From Arenibacter echinorum (GTDB lineage Bacteria; Bacteroidota; Bacteroidia; Flavobacteriales; Flavobacteriaceae): DNA of 64,000 nucleotides. The DNA is taken from assembly GCF_003259375.1 (NCBI RefSeq), contig NZ_QLLN01000003.1, forward strand, positions 610,955 to 674,954, given 5' to 3'. Of this stretch, positions 25,723 to 34,860 are shown piece after piece. Within the stretch, counting starts at the first letter, position 1. The number at the start of each line of letters is the position of its first letter. A model generated the notes under the pieces. It was not told where the DNA came from, searched no databases, and was given only the letters and a program-made list of their open reading frames with translations. Both the position numbers and the translations under genes were made by a program.

Positions 25723-26940
25723 CTACTCGTACCGCAAGGCATCTATAGGGTTTAATCTGGCAGCTTTTCTGGCAGGGAAATAACCAAAAACAATACCTAC
25801 CAATACCGAAAAACCAAAGCCTATGAGAATGGAGTCCATAGCGGTAGGTATATAAAAATTGGTAGTCTTATAAATAATTTGATTACCAAGAATTCCCAGC
25901 ATAATCCCTAAAATACCTCCGGCAAGACTCAGTACGATGGCCTCTATCAAAAATTGGGTCAAAATATCGCTTTCCCGCGCCCCAATGGCCAGTCGGGTGC
26001 CAATTTCCCGGGTACGTTCGGTTACCGAAACCAGCATAATATTCATTATACCAATGCCTCCCACAATAAGGGATATACTGGCTATAGCCCCTAAAATAAG
26101 GGTCAAAATTCCTGTTACGTTACCGGTTATTTCTTGGAGCTCCACTTGGGTCATAATTTCAAAATCGTCCTCCTCCCCTTCCAAGATACGGTGCGTTTCC
26201 CGTAAAAGTTCAGTAGCCTCTATTTCCGCATCTTGTATATGGTCTTCGCTCAAGGCACTGGCCATAATCATATTGTAGCCCCTGCGCCTACCGTACAACC
26301 TATTCTGTATGGTGGTGTAGGGCGCAATAAGCATATCGTCCTGATCCTGGCCCATTGTACCCTTGCCTTCCTCCTTTAAGATACCAACAATAGTGAAGGG
26401 AACCTTATCTATTCTAATTTGTCGTCCTACTGGATCTGCGCTTGAAAATAGTTCTTTCTTTATAGTTTCACCTATGACACAGACCTTACGGGCCGTTTTC
26501 ACATCTTCTTCGGTAAAACCATCACCTGAAACTATTTCCCTATTTAGGATATCAAAGTAATCCGAGGAAACTCCATAAATGGTGGTAGATTTATTGCCCT
26601 GTGGACCAATAGCCCTTACTCCATTTGCTACCAATGGCGACAGTTTTGGCATCCAAACGGAGTTCTTTTGTAACATAAGCAGGTCTTTTTCATCTATAGG
26701 CCTGCCCATTCTAACATCCATACCCCCTCTGTGTTCCGTTTTGGTACTGATCATTAATAAATTGGTACCCAAACCAGAAATCTGACTTTGTACTTCCTGT
26801 GTGGCGCCCTGACCTGCGGAAATGGTCATAATCACCGCGGCAACACCAATAATGATGCCCAAGGCCGTAAGTAAACTTCGGGTCCTATTCTTGTAAATAG
26901 CTTGAAAAGCCACCTTAAATGTTTTAAGGAATTGTTTCAT
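25723..26940 (-). CDS. MacB-type ABC transporter permease
   Basis: A 405-residue permease of the MacB/FtsX class. The first membrane helix (SLLTALGIIIGVAAVIMTISA) is followed by a large periplasmic MacB_PCD domain of about 240 residues and three C-terminal helices, with the typical VTERTREIGTRLAIGARESD between helices 2 and 3. It lacks the ATPase part, which is a separate gene upstream, the usual arrangement in Bacteroidota. It would act mechanically with the adaptor encoded two genes upstream and an outer-membrane channel that is not in this window. Confidence 0.92.
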   Translation of the reverse strand: MKQFLKTFKVAFQAIYKNRTRSLLTALGIIIGVAAVIMTISAGQGATQEVQSQISGLGTNLLMISTKTEHRGGMDVRMGRPIDEKDLLMLQKNSVWMPKLSPLVANGVRAIGPQGNKSTTIYGVSSDYFDILNREIVSGDGFTEEDVKTARKVCVIGETIKKELFSSADPVGRQIRIDKVPFTIVGILKEEGKGTMGQDQDDMLIAPYTTIQNRLYGRRRGYNMIMASALSEDHIQDAEIEATELLRETHRILEGEEDDFEIMTQVELQEITGNVTGILTLILGAIASISLIVGGIGIMNIMLVSVTERTREIGTRLAIGARESDILTQFLIEAIVLSLAGGILGIMLGILGNQIIYKTTNFYIPTAMDSILIGFGFSVLVGIVFGYFPARKAARLNPIDALRYE

Positions 26941-26949
26941 ACTTTCCTA

Positions 26950-27693
26950 TTAAGTGATTAATTCCAAGGCTTTTAAGGCCGATTCTTTGGTACTTCTGTT
27001 TTTTATAAGCTCGTCCGTAAGCACACGACCATCCCTTAAATAAATCATCCGTTTCGCGAACTGGGCAATTTCGGGTTCATGGGTAATCATTAAAATGGTT
27101 TTGCCCTCATTATTTAATCTCACAAACAAATCCGCTATGTCTATGCTTGTTCTACTATCAAGGTTTCCGGTAGCTTCATCAGACAAAATAAGCGCTGGGT
27201 CATTGATGAGGGCCCTGGCAATGGCGACCCGTTGTTGTTGTCCTCCAGAAAGCTCATTGGTCTTATGGTAAATACGGTCTTCCAGACCAACTTGTTCCAA
27301 TGCTTTTTTTGCGAGTTCCTTGGAATTGGTAAACCTGCCCGTTCTATCGTACACCAAGGGTAACTCTACATTCTCCAGTGCCGTGGTGCGCGACAGTAAA
27401 TTGTAGCTTTGAAAAATGAAGCCTATTTTTTGATTTCGAATATCTGCCAATTGGTTCTTGTTCAATTTATTTACATGCACTCCATCCAAATAATACTCGC
27501 CGGAAGAAGGCTTGTCCAGGCACCCCAAAATATGCAGAAGGGTCGATTTTCCGGATCCGGAAGACCCCATAATGGCAACAAATTCACCTTCCTCGATAAC
27601 CAAATCGATTTCCGTCAACGCATGTACCTCAATATCCCCATTTTTGAAGACGCGATTTAATTTTCTGGTTTCTATGACTTTTTTTAAGGGCAT
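26950..27693 (-). CDS. MacB-type ABC transporter ATPase
   Basis: A 247-residue ATPase of the LolD/MacB class. Walker A is GSSGSGKST, the signature is LSGGQQQRVAIARAL, and Walker B with D-loop reads LILSDEATGNLDS, where the common DEPTG proline is alanine. The Q-loop is in IGFIFQSYNLL and the switch histidine in MITHEPEIA. It lies nine bases before the permease start and six bases after the adaptor gene, forming a three-gene operon. Confidence 0.93.
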   Translation of the reverse strand: MPLKKVIETRKLNRVFKNGDIEVHALTEIDLVIEEGEFVAIMGSSGSGKSTLLHILGCLDKPSSGEYYLDGVHVNKLNKNQLADIRNQKIGFIFQSYNLLSRTTALENVELPLVYDRTGRFTNSKELAKKALEQVGLEDRIYHKTNELSGGQQQRVAIARALINDPALILSDEATGNLDSRTSIDIADLFVRLNNEGKTILMITHEPEIAQFAKRMIYLRDGRVLTDELIKNRSTKESALKALELIT

Positions 27694-27699
27694 AATTCT

Positions 27700-28917
27700 C
27701 TATTTTTTAGATTTAATGCCATTAATGGCCTTGATTCCTTCCGATAGCGGAGAACCATCCAAAAATCCAATGACTTGGGACTGCATGCCTGTTTTTATAC
27801 CTGTTTCAATAAAGTTGAAATCCAATTTCCCTGCAGTATCCCTGTAAAAAAAACCATTGATATTGCTCGGTAGACTTTTCTTGAAATTGGCAGGGGTAAA
27901 TTGCTCCTCATTGTTAAGGGCATTTATAAAACCCTGTTGTAAGGAATCAGGAAGCATAATTTTCCCTTTTTGTTCCAAGATGGGCCTAATTTCATTGAGC
28001 ATTTGTTCATTGGGCCTAAAACGCAGGGCCGAATTATTGATCAGCAAAACATCTTTGGCAGATTGGGTTATAAACTCGAGACTTGCGGTCATTCCCGGAA
28101 GTAAACGCCCTTCGTGATTATCAACATCTACAATCACCTGGTAGTTTACGACATTGTTTAGCTGAATAGGCTGTAATCTGATCTGACTTACTTTCCCATA
28201 AAACACTTTTTCAGGATAGGTCTGTACCGTAAAACGCACTTGGAGACCATTGCTTATATACCCTATATCACTCTCATCCACATCTGCCAAGATTTGCATT
28301 TTTTTTAAGTCTTCAGCAATGACGAACATTTTTGGGGTAGCAAAGGAGGCCGCCACCGTTTGACCCTCCTCAACACTCCGTTCCGTTACTGTCCCTTTAA
28401 TAGGCGATTTTATATGTGCATATTCTATACTGACCTTAATATTCTTAACAGCAGCCAATGATGCCTCTTTGGCGCTTAATGCTTGTTCATAGCTATATTG
28501 GGAATCCTTATATTCCTGTTCCGATATGACCGATTTTTTAAATAACACCTGATTCCTATTGTAGGTATCTCGGACTTGATTTAATTGGGCTTGGGCAACG
28601 GCCAAATTTGCTTGGGCACTTATAAGGTTGGTCTGCAATAGATTTAAGTCCATTTCTGCCAAAAGCTGCCCCGCTGTGACCTCATCGTTATAGTCCACAT
28701 AGATTTTTTTAATGGTACCCGATATTTGTGTTCCTATTTCTACGGTATTGATGGCTTCCAATGCTCCGGTACTGGAAACTACTGCTTCAATCTGCCCTTT
28801 TTCCAAGGGGATGTAAGTGTACTCCAGGTTTTTTGCATCCAATTTTGGCTTCATTATAAAGTAGCCGACTACCGCTATTGTTAAAATCCCTGGAATGATC
28901 CATTTTAATTGCTTCAT
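27700..28917 (-). CDS. MacA-type periplasmic adaptor (HlyD family)
   Basis: A 405-residue membrane-fusion protein: an N-terminal anchor (WIIPGILTIAVVGYFIM), a lipoyl-like half ALEAINTVEIGTQISGTI, a coiled-coil hairpin between about residues 90 and 165 (LISAQANLAVAQAQLNQVRD), then AHIKSPIKGTVTERSVEEGQ and a beta-barrel. It is the first gene of the operon with the ATPase and permease. The cargo cannot be inferred; MacAB-like systems export peptides, siderophores or antibiotics. Confidence 0.9.
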   Translation of the reverse strand: MKQLKWIIPGILTIAVVGYFIMKPKLDAKNLEYTYIPLEKGQIEAVVSSTGALEAINTVEIGTQISGTIKKIYVDYNDEVTAGQLLAEMDLNLLQTNLISAQANLAVAQAQLNQVRDTYNRNQVLFKKSVISEQEYKDSQYSYEQALSAKEASLAAVKNIKVSIEYAHIKSPIKGTVTERSVEEGQTVAASFATPKMFVIAEDLKKMQILADVDESDIGYISNGLQVRFTVQTYPEKVFYGKVSQIRLQPIQLNNVVNYQVIVDVDNHEGRLLPGMTASLEFITQSAKDVLLINNSALRFRPNEQMLNEIRPILEQKGKIMLPDSLQQGFINALNNEEQFTPANFKKSLPSNINGFFYRDTAGKLDFNFIETGIKTGMQSQVIGFLDGSPLSEGIKAINGIKSKK

Positions 28918-29092
28918 AATTGATCCTTTTTCCTGTCTTATGAATTAGAAAGGAATAAAAGTAGTTTGGATCGCCAACAATACATATGATATTCATCAGG
29001 AGAACTGCCACTACTTGAGGAAACAGATGCCTAAACCTTATAAAAGTTCGTATATTCAATACTACCAAAATAATCTTCTAAACCCTTATTGT

Positions 29093-29496
29093 ATGAGCCA
29101 TCTGAAAAGAAGAACCTTTATGAAAAATGTGGTCACAGCAGGAGTTGGTGCCACAGTTCTACCTATTAATTCATTAACGGCGAATGATATGCGCGAAAAG
29201 TTAGGGTCCGATTGGCCAAAACCCGCTACAGCTTCAAAAAAAATAATTATCGGGGGTACAGGTATTGGGGGTCTGTGCTGTGCCTACGAACTTATGAAAA
29301 GGGACATGAGGTTCTTGTTTTAGAGGCATCCGTTAGACATGGCGGACATGTATATACCACACGGGATGAATTGTCGGACGGACTTTATGGGGATTTTGGG
29401 CAGGATCACATTGTTAAACCTGGTTATGAAAGATATTGGGAATACCTGAAGGAATTCAACATTACGGTCCTGCCCTACCCTAGGACAAAAATTTAA
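29093..29496 (+). pseudogene. 5' fragment of a Tat-exported flavin amine oxidase, frameshifted and 3' truncated
   Basis: The start MSHLKRRTFMKNVVTAGVGA is a twin-arginine signal. It is followed by the FAD-binding loop IIGGTGIGGLCCAYELMKR, then a frameshift near 29301-29303 (GGG, where one more G restores the frame). The other frame continues as GHEVLVLEASVRHGGHVYTT and FGQDHIVKPGYERYWEYLKE, typical of FAD-dependent amine oxidases. The sequence stops at 29496 after roughly a quarter of the usual length. The 3' end coincides with the truncated end of the opposing SDR gene, so a deletion probably removed the tails of both. Confidence 0.78.
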
Positions 29497-30124
29497 GACT
29501 CAGAACATCGGGGCCTCCAATGGTCAATTCCTTATTGTAATCATCCAAGGTAGCTACAATGGCCCTTGCAAGGTCCGCGCCATGAATAGGATTGAATTTT
29601 TGATTGCCAGATCCAAACAAAAACACACGACCCGATTTGGCCATATGTAAAAAGTGGCCCAAATCTGAAAAGAAACCGTTTGGCCACACTATGGTATAGT
29701 TGAGCCCAGAAGATTTTAAAGCAGCGACAAACTTCTCTTTGGCTTCAAAAATCTTTAAATCCTGATAATTGTCGCCATTAATGGCAGAAACGTATACAAA
29801 GTGTGCTACACCACTTTTTTTGGCTTCTTCGAGCAAATTCATATTGGCCCTATAATCTACATCCATATAGGTTAGACCATCTTTTTGTTTTGTAATGCCG
29901 ACCGTGGATATTACCGTGTTTATTCCTTTACAAATGTCTCGTAATGTTTCAGGCTTTGTGACCTCGGCCTGTTTTATCTCCAAATAGTTTTCATTACTAT
30001 TTTGCAACTTATCAGGATTGCGTACAATAGCGATTACCTGATTTTTTTTCTCTAGCAGTTCATTTAATATATAATTGCCCAAATAGCCTGTGGCGCCCGC
30101 TAATAATATGTTGGTATCTTTCAT
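29480..30124 (-). CDS. NmrA-like NAD(P)-binding SDR, C-terminally truncated
   Basis: A 214-residue atypical short-chain dehydrogenase or epimerase-like protein. The nucleotide-binding loop is LLAGATGYLGNYIL and the later blocks are NTVISTVGITKQKDGLTYMD, VAHFVYVSAINGDN and NYTIVWPNGFFSDLG. Relatives are, as I recall, about 280 residues and continue past IGGPDVLS with roughly 70 more residues. Here the reading runs into LKFLS and stops, within the fragment of the convergent amine oxidase. The dinucleotide-binding core is intact but the substrate-side C-terminal lobe is missing, so activity is doubtful. Confidence 0.72.
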   Translation of the reverse strand: MKDTNILLAGATGYLGNYILNELLEKKNQVIAIVRNPDKLQNSNENYLEIKQAEVTKPETLRDICKGINTVISTVGITKQKDGLTYMDVDYRANMNLLEEAKKSGVAHFVYVSAINGDNYQDLKIFEAKEKFVAALKSSGLNYTIVWPNGFFSDLGHFLHMAKSGRVFLFGSGNQKFNPIHGADLARAIVATLDDYNKELTIGGPDVLSLKFLS

Positions 30125-30147
30125 TTAGGTAAATTTATTACGCCGGT

Positions 30148-30618
30148 TTAGTTGAACTTTCTTTTAAGAATATAGCGGGTAATAAAAATACCGTTGTCAT
30201 CGTTTTTCCCCGCATCGCTTTCTACGGCACTGGTTATGAACATCAGGTCCCAACCTTCGGAAAGCATTTCGGTTAATTTTGAAGAAATTAAGGCATCATT
30301 GGCGGCTATATTTTGAAACCGGATTCCGCCTAGGTTATAAAAGTTCAATAATTTCGTTTCTTCAAAATTTTTAAGTCTAATATCTTTTCTTTTCGATTTG
30401 TTTCTGGTATTGTTTTCTTCTGTTCGACTAGAGGTAAATTGTTTGTAATCCCTTTCGTCGTTTGACGAAATTAAACGTGATCGTCCCAGCCCGCTCGGAA
30501 TGATAGATTCTACACTTGTAATGACCTTGATCTCAAATACTTGTTTCGATGTTTCTTGCCCATACATATGTACTACTGACAATGTAAGTAATGTGACTAT
30601 TGACGCTAACTTTTTCAT
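30148..30618 (-). CDS. Secreted hypothetical protein
   Basis: A 156-residue protein with a signal peptide ending near VVHMYG. The mature part contains VESIIPSGLGRSRLIS, then a basic stretch (NKSKRKDIRLKNFEETK) and LLSEGWDLMFITSAV-like residues before ITRYILKRKF. I think similar proteins are widespread in Bacteroidota, but no function is known to me. It is 23 bases upstream of the truncated SDR and may be co-transcribed with it. Confidence 0.65.
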   Translation of the reverse strand: MKKLASIVTLLTLSVVHMYGQETSKQVFEIKVITSVESIIPSGLGRSRLISSNDERDYKQFTSSRTEENNTRNKSKRKDIRLKNFEETKLLNFYNLGGIRFQNIAANDALISSKLTEMLSEGWDLMFITSAVESDAGKNDDNGIFITRYILKRKFN

Positions 30619-30922
30619 ATGTTTATTGATTAAATGGTCGTTTTCTATTGTTAATTAAATTCTTTCGTTAATAATTGACGGATAATGGTATTGCGTTGCG
30701 AGCCTGTATCGTCTTGCCGATTGCTCAGCAATACAATTGTGGTATCGAGTGCTGGCACAAAGCCAATCAAAGCTATTTAGAATATTCCCTAAATAAGTTT
30801 TGGGCCCTAAAATGGATGCATTCATAATTGATCGTTTTTTGATTATTAATTTTGCAGCAAAGATTCACCGGATTATTAGGTAAATCGTTCTAAATTATAA
30901 TCTGAAACGAAATAGGCGAGAT
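30619..30922. other. Intergenic region (304 bases) with a decayed coding remnant
   Basis: Most of it is covered by the serine-hydrolase relic at 30651-30850. No other element is seen. Confidence 0.5.
30651..30850 (-). pseudogene. Relic of a beta-lactamase/serine hydrolase C-terminus
   Basis: On the - strand one frame reads IALIGFVPALDTTIVLLSNR and continues QDDTGSQRNTIIRQ to a stop at 30651. This matches the C-terminal strand and tail of class C beta-lactamase-like serine hydrolases (family pattern: F-x-P ... I-V-x-L-x-N). The preceding stretch continues in another frame (ILGPKTYLGNIL), so there is a frameshift near 30785. The catalytic part is absent. Serine hydrolases are frequent neighbours of TPR-AraC regulators such as the next gene. 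Confidence 0.5.
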
Positions 30923-32698
30923 TTACAATGAGTTGGCTTTCATCCAAGCCCTAGGGGTTACCCCTTCTATTTTTTTAAAATAGGTGTTGAATACGGTTTT
31001 AGAATTGAAACCACTATCATAAGCCAACCCAAGGATGGTAAGGTGAGAATTATTAGCATCGAGTGCTATTAATTTAAAGTGTTTGAGGCGATAAGAATTA
31101 ACAAAGTCGTTAAAATTAACATCAAACGCCTGATTGATCAGAAATGATATTTTATTGTTGTTCAGCTCCAAAACCTGAGCAACGACATTTAAGTTTAATT
31201 GTGGATTTAAAAAAGGTTCTTCTTCCTTAAAATAGGAAAGTAATTTGCCTTTTAGTTTCTTTATTTGGTCTTTATCCAAAACATTTGCTGTTGCTTTCTC
31301 TTCATCTTTCTTGGTAGATGTGATATCCGTAGACGATAAATTTGACCAGTGCAGATCTGTGAAACCATTTATTTTATGCAGGGGCCTCAAGAATGGTTCT
31401 TGCCTATAGTTAATGATTTGACCGCGTCTTTGGTCGATCATTTCCTTTAAGAGAGAAAAGGCCGTCGCCGTTTGATGTGAGTTGGCCAAAATAAACACGT
31501 CATAAGGTACCAGCATGGTTTTATCTTTACTGAGACTAGACCATTTTTCAATAATTTGATGGGGAACGTCAATATGCTTTTCGTTAACAAGTCTGAACAA
31601 TAGATTTTTCTCTTCTATTAATGAGGTGTTGCATATAAATTCTTGAAACTGCTGTTTTTTGTTCAGCCATATTAAACAAAAGCATTTTAAATGATGCGCT
31701 AATTCTAGTTCAGGGTTAAGTGCTAACGCGTAATCGATATTTTCAAGGGCTTTGTCAAATAGGCCTTGAAAATAGTGAATATGGGCCAATGTGTAATGAT
31801 TGTTTGCAGAAAGCGGATCTACCTCTAAAAGTTTGTTTGCATATCGTAAGGCCATGTCAAAAAAACCAAGCGCTATGAACAACTCTGTTAAGGCTTCTAA
31901 ACCATCAACATGATTGGGGTTAATGGCCAAGACTTTCTTAATATGAATGTAGGCACTCTTAAAATCCCATTCTTCCCAAAAAAACTTTCCGACATAAGAC
32001 AAAGGATATTCAGGTAAAGAGGCGTCTAATTCTTTTGCCATAAGCAAATTGTCTATGGCCGACTCCATTGCTTCTTCATAAGGAATATAACCCCACATTG
32101 CCGATAACCCATAGCATTGTAAATTGGCATAATAGGCCTTGGCGTAATTTTTATCCAATGCAATGGCCTTGTTATAGTAGTGTATGGCCTGGCTAAGGCC
32201 CTCTGGTGTCCATTTCAATTGAAAAGAACGTCCTTTCAAATACATTTGATAGGCATCTACGCTGCTTGTTGGCTGTTCTATTAAATGCTCTTGAATTTCA
32301 AAATGCCCAAAATTGTTTCGAACTTCTTCGGCTATTGCTAAACTAATTTCATCTTCTAAATCAAAAATATCCATTAATTGCCTATCAAATTTTTTAGACC
32401 AATAGTGAGTACCATCTTCAACGTCTATTAATTGGGCCGTAATCCTAACCCTTTCCCGGGATTTCTTAATGCTTCCTTCAAGAATTGTGCTTACCCCTAG
32501 TTGCCCCCCAATTTTTCTGATATCTATATCTTTTCCCTTAAAGGCAAATGATGAGGTTCTGGCAATAACCTTAAGTTTGTCAATTTTTGTTAGTGCGTTT
32601 ATAATTTCTTCAGTGATTCCGTCACAGAAATATTCGTTGTCAATATCATTGCTCATATTAACAAATGGTAAAACTGCTATTGATTTTTGATTGTTCAA
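30923..32698 (-). CDS. TolB-like / TPR / AraC-type one-component regulator
   Basis: A 591-residue cytosolic protein with three parts. Residues 1 to about 135 are a TolB-N-like domain (SIAVLPFVNMSNDIDNEYFC, LGVSTILEGSIKKS and DGTHYWSKKFDRQ) as in CadC-like and adenylate-cyclase-type regulators. Residues about 155-330 are tetratricopeptide repeats (YYNKAIALDKNYAKAYYANL, ALENIDYALALNPELELAHH). The last 95 residues are an AraC helix-turn-helix (SHLTILGLAYDSGFNSKTVF and IEGVTPRAWMKAN). There is no membrane segment. It probably senses through TPR interactions and controls nearby genes; targets are unknown. Confidence 0.82.
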   Translation of the reverse strand: MNNQKSIAVLPFVNMSNDIDNEYFCDGITEEIINALTKIDKLKVIARTSSFAFKGKDIDIRKIGGQLGVSTILEGSIKKSRERVRITAQLIDVEDGTHYWSKKFDRQLMDIFDLEDEISLAIAEEVRNNFGHFEIQEHLIEQPTSSVDAYQMYLKGRSFQLKWTPEGLSQAIHYYNKAIALDKNYAKAYYANLQCYGLSAMWGYIPYEEAMESAIDNLLMAKELDASLPEYPLSYVGKFFWEEWDFKSAYIHIKKVLAINPNHVDGLEALTELFIALGFFDMALRYANKLLEVDPLSANNHYTLAHIHYFQGLFDKALENIDYALALNPELELAHHLKCFCLIWLNKKQQFQEFICNTSLIEEKNLLFRLVNEKHIDVPHQIIEKWSSLSKDKTMLVPYDVFILANSHQTATAFSLLKEMIDQRRGQIINYRQEPFLRPLHKINGFTDLHWSNLSSTDITSTKKDEEKATANVLDKDQIKKLKGKLLSYFKEEEPFLNPQLNLNVVAQVLELNNNKISFLINQAFDVNFNDFVNSYRLKHFKLIALDANNSHLTILGLAYDSGFNSKTVFNTYFKKIEGVTPRAWMKANSL

Positions 32699-32772
32699 AG
32701 TGTTGATTTGCTAAAACAAATCTATAAAATTAAATCCTTAAAATTAATTGCACAAAGAACCCACTCCACACA

Positions 32773-32820
32773 CCTGTCTGATGAACAGGCAGGCCCGCCC
32801 GTACCGAATAGGGATACTGG
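32773..32820. repeat. Short copy of a dispersed GC-rich repeat
   Basis: A small hairpin CCTGTCTGATGAACAGGCAGG runs into CAGGCCCGCCCGTACCGAA, the same core as in the repeat at 25483-25611. Confidence 0.65.
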
Positions 32821-33165
32821 AATTAAAAATTGAAGCAAATAGATGTGAATACCTCTACGAAAATTTAAGGTTTTAATGTCCCGAGTATATAATTACTCTT
32901 CTGAATTCATTCTTTCTAAAATTGTTGCAATAATAGGTATTTACCATATACATGATAAAAATATACTTAATTTAAGGGTATCCATTTTTATCGTTTGTAT
33001 CTTTTTTGATCAAAAGACAAGGTATAGCACAAACTTAAGCTGCTCGGTTGATCCTGTCTTTGGTCGTACAAATTGAAAGAACATTGCCAATAGTAATATT
33101 GAGAACATTTATTTTCTATTTATCGCATATATAAAGGCCGTCCTAATGGATTACCTTATAAAATA

Positions 33166-33193
33166 AAAGCTCCAACCCAGCAGCCAGAGCTTT
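33166..33193 (-). terminator. Terminator of the sulfotransferase-like gene
   Basis: On the - strand AAAAGCTC pairs with GAGCTTTT, followed by ATTTTAT. It lies about 40 bases after the stop at 33231. Confidence 0.65.
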
Positions 33194-33230
33194 TACAACA
33201 TCAACCAAATGAAAAACTATTTATTCTTAT

Positions 33231-34502
33231 TTAAAGGCCTAATGCCTTAATGGCCGGATCATCCACAGGGAAATTATAAGCCCTCCACGGCCTGTTATAA
33301 TCGTTGTTTTGCCAAAGCACCTCTCCACTAGCGCTTACCTCCCATAGGGTTCCTGTCCCTTCAGAAATCAGGGTATTACCATTGCTCATTCGCACACCAC
33401 TGCCTAGTCCGTTGCTGTACAAATCGGAATCCGTAAATTCCCAAGTAACCGATGGCTCATTATCCTGCCCGGCAACCAATAAGTAAGGAGGGTTTAATTC
33501 ATACTCCACAACCGCAGATTGCCCATTATACTTATTATTGGCAAATACCAACATCTTATTTCCGTCAAAAAGATTGGGGTAATGTACCCTGTTCAAGGTT
33601 ACTTCACCTACGTTGTCATAGGCCAAAGGGTTTCCAAAACGATAGACCAAATCCCCGCCCAAGCCGTAATTACCACCCACGCTTGTTGCCGCTTCCTGGG
33701 AAGTGGTACTGTGGTCTATGACCCAGACTTCACTATAAAAATTTACCGTAACGTATATTAGATCATTGGTTTCATCCAAGGTGATGCCGTTAAAGTGGGT
33801 GATATCGCCATCGGTCTGATCGTTGTTGTAGTTGATATCAATTTTATTCGGATTATCCGCCACTACGCCGTAGTTTGCTTTGCTACTGTCATAATCCTGT
33901 ACAATATGATCTGTGGTATGCCATTCCCATACCACCTCTTGGGTAAGGGGATTCATTTCTATTATGGCATCTGGATAGATATCAAAATTGCCCGAAAATC
34001 CCATGTCAGCAGCTTCACTGGAACTTACTTCTTCCCAGACCGGAAAAATAATATTTCCATTGGATAGGTAATTAACGTCATGGTGGGCTATATAACTAGA
34101 ACTGGAGTAGCTTACCTCCCACTCTATAGTCTGGTCCGCATTAATCTTTCTAAACTGACCGCCATAGCCACCAAAATCAATAGACGGATTATTGACCTTT
34201 ATGGTAGTTACCAAACTACCATCGCTATATAATTTTGCATCGTTGCCCAAATTATCACCATCCATATCCCACTCGAACAAGGTATCCCCCTCGTGGTCTA
34301 TTAAAAATACCCCGTCATCAGGAGCCACTGCCAAAATGTAAGAATCCAAATTAATACCACTACTGTCATCTCCTGTGGTTTCGCTGTCACTAGTTTCCTC
34401 TGTGAGATTTACGGCTTCCGTATCATCACTACTGCAAGCGGTTAGGGCAAGTGCTGCAATACAAAGTGGTATAAATCTCATTTTAAATCCTGATCTTCTC
34501 AT
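33231..34502 (-). CDS. Aryl-sulfotransferase-like beta-propeller lipoprotein
   Basis: A 423-residue lipoprotein (lipobox LTAC in AALALTACSS). A serine/aspartate/threonine-rich linker of about 25 residues leads to a beta-propeller with aryl-sulfate sulfotransferase-like blocks: DDGVFLIDHEGDTLFEWDMD, YIAHHDVNYLSNGNIIFPVW, VWEWHTTDHIVQDYD, ITHFNGITLDE and RMSNGNTLISEGTGTLWEV. Histidines in AHHD, THFNG and RVHYP are candidates for the active site of the ASST family. The start could be ATG 34502 or, seven codons later, ATG 34481, which gives a more usual leader. It is monocistronic with its own terminator. Confidence 0.75.
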   Translation of the reverse strand: MRRSGFKMRFIPLCIAALALTACSSDDTEAVNLTEETSDSETTGDDSSGINLDSYILAVAPDDGVFLIDHEGDTLFEWDMDGDNLGNDAKLYSDGSLVTTIKVNNPSIDFGGYGGQFRKINADQTIEWEVSYSSSSYIAHHDVNYLSNGNIIFPVWEEVSSSEAADMGFSGNFDIYPDAIIEMNPLTQEVVWEWHTTDHIVQDYDSSKANYGVVADNPNKIDINYNNDQTDGDITHFNGITLDETNDLIYVTVNFYSEVWVIDHSTTSQEAATSVGGNYGLGGDLVYRFGNPLAYDNVGEVTLNRVHYPNLFDGNKMLVFANNKYNGQSAVVEYELNPPYLLVAGQDNEPSVTWEFTDSDLYSNGLGSGVRMSNGNTLISEGTGTLWEVSASGEVLWQNNDYNRPWRAYNFPVDDPAIKALGL

Positions 34503-34860
34503 TTCTTACTGTTTTTAGATGTTATCATTGTTTTAGAAAGTACAACTAGTTCCTAGTTGAGTTTAGACATTAGATACCATACTATACCTGAAGTTTAAAT
34601 GGGCATGTGGATTATCAGCGAATGATACCGAAGTTTCAGTAAATGGATAGTTTTTATCAGCGAAATAGTACCATCTCTTTGTTGCACAAGGTCAATGGTA
34701 TTTTTTAAGATCTTCATAAACCTCGCAAATATGGCTAGATTGCTTTGGGTAAAGACATTTAGTTTAACTAGGCCCCGGATCTCCTTATATCCAACATTTT
34801 ACACAAAAAAAAAGGGAAGACCAATGGTCTTCCCTTTTTTCTAAAGTATTAATCCCTTTC
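34503..34860. other. Intergenic region (358 bases)
   Basis: It holds the bidirectional terminator at 34811-34842 and presumably the promoter of the sulfotransferase-like gene. I see no gene. Confidence 0.5.
34811..34842. terminator. Bidirectional terminator
   Basis: AAAGGGAAGACCA (34811-34823) pairs perfectly with TGGTCTTCCCTTT (34824-34836), with T runs on both strands. It ends the - strand gene at 34861. Confidence 0.85.

Larger units (their letters stand above)
32699..33230. other. Intergenic region (532 bases)
   Basis: It contains a GC-rich repeat at 32773-32820 and a terminator at 33166-33193. The frame at 32876-33076 has unconvincing composition and no recognisable motif, so I do not call it. 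Confidence 0.5.

Noticed and set aside
32876-33076. 66-codon + strand frame
   Set aside because: AT-driven composition, no motif, no ribosome site, and located in repeat-bearing intergenic DNA.
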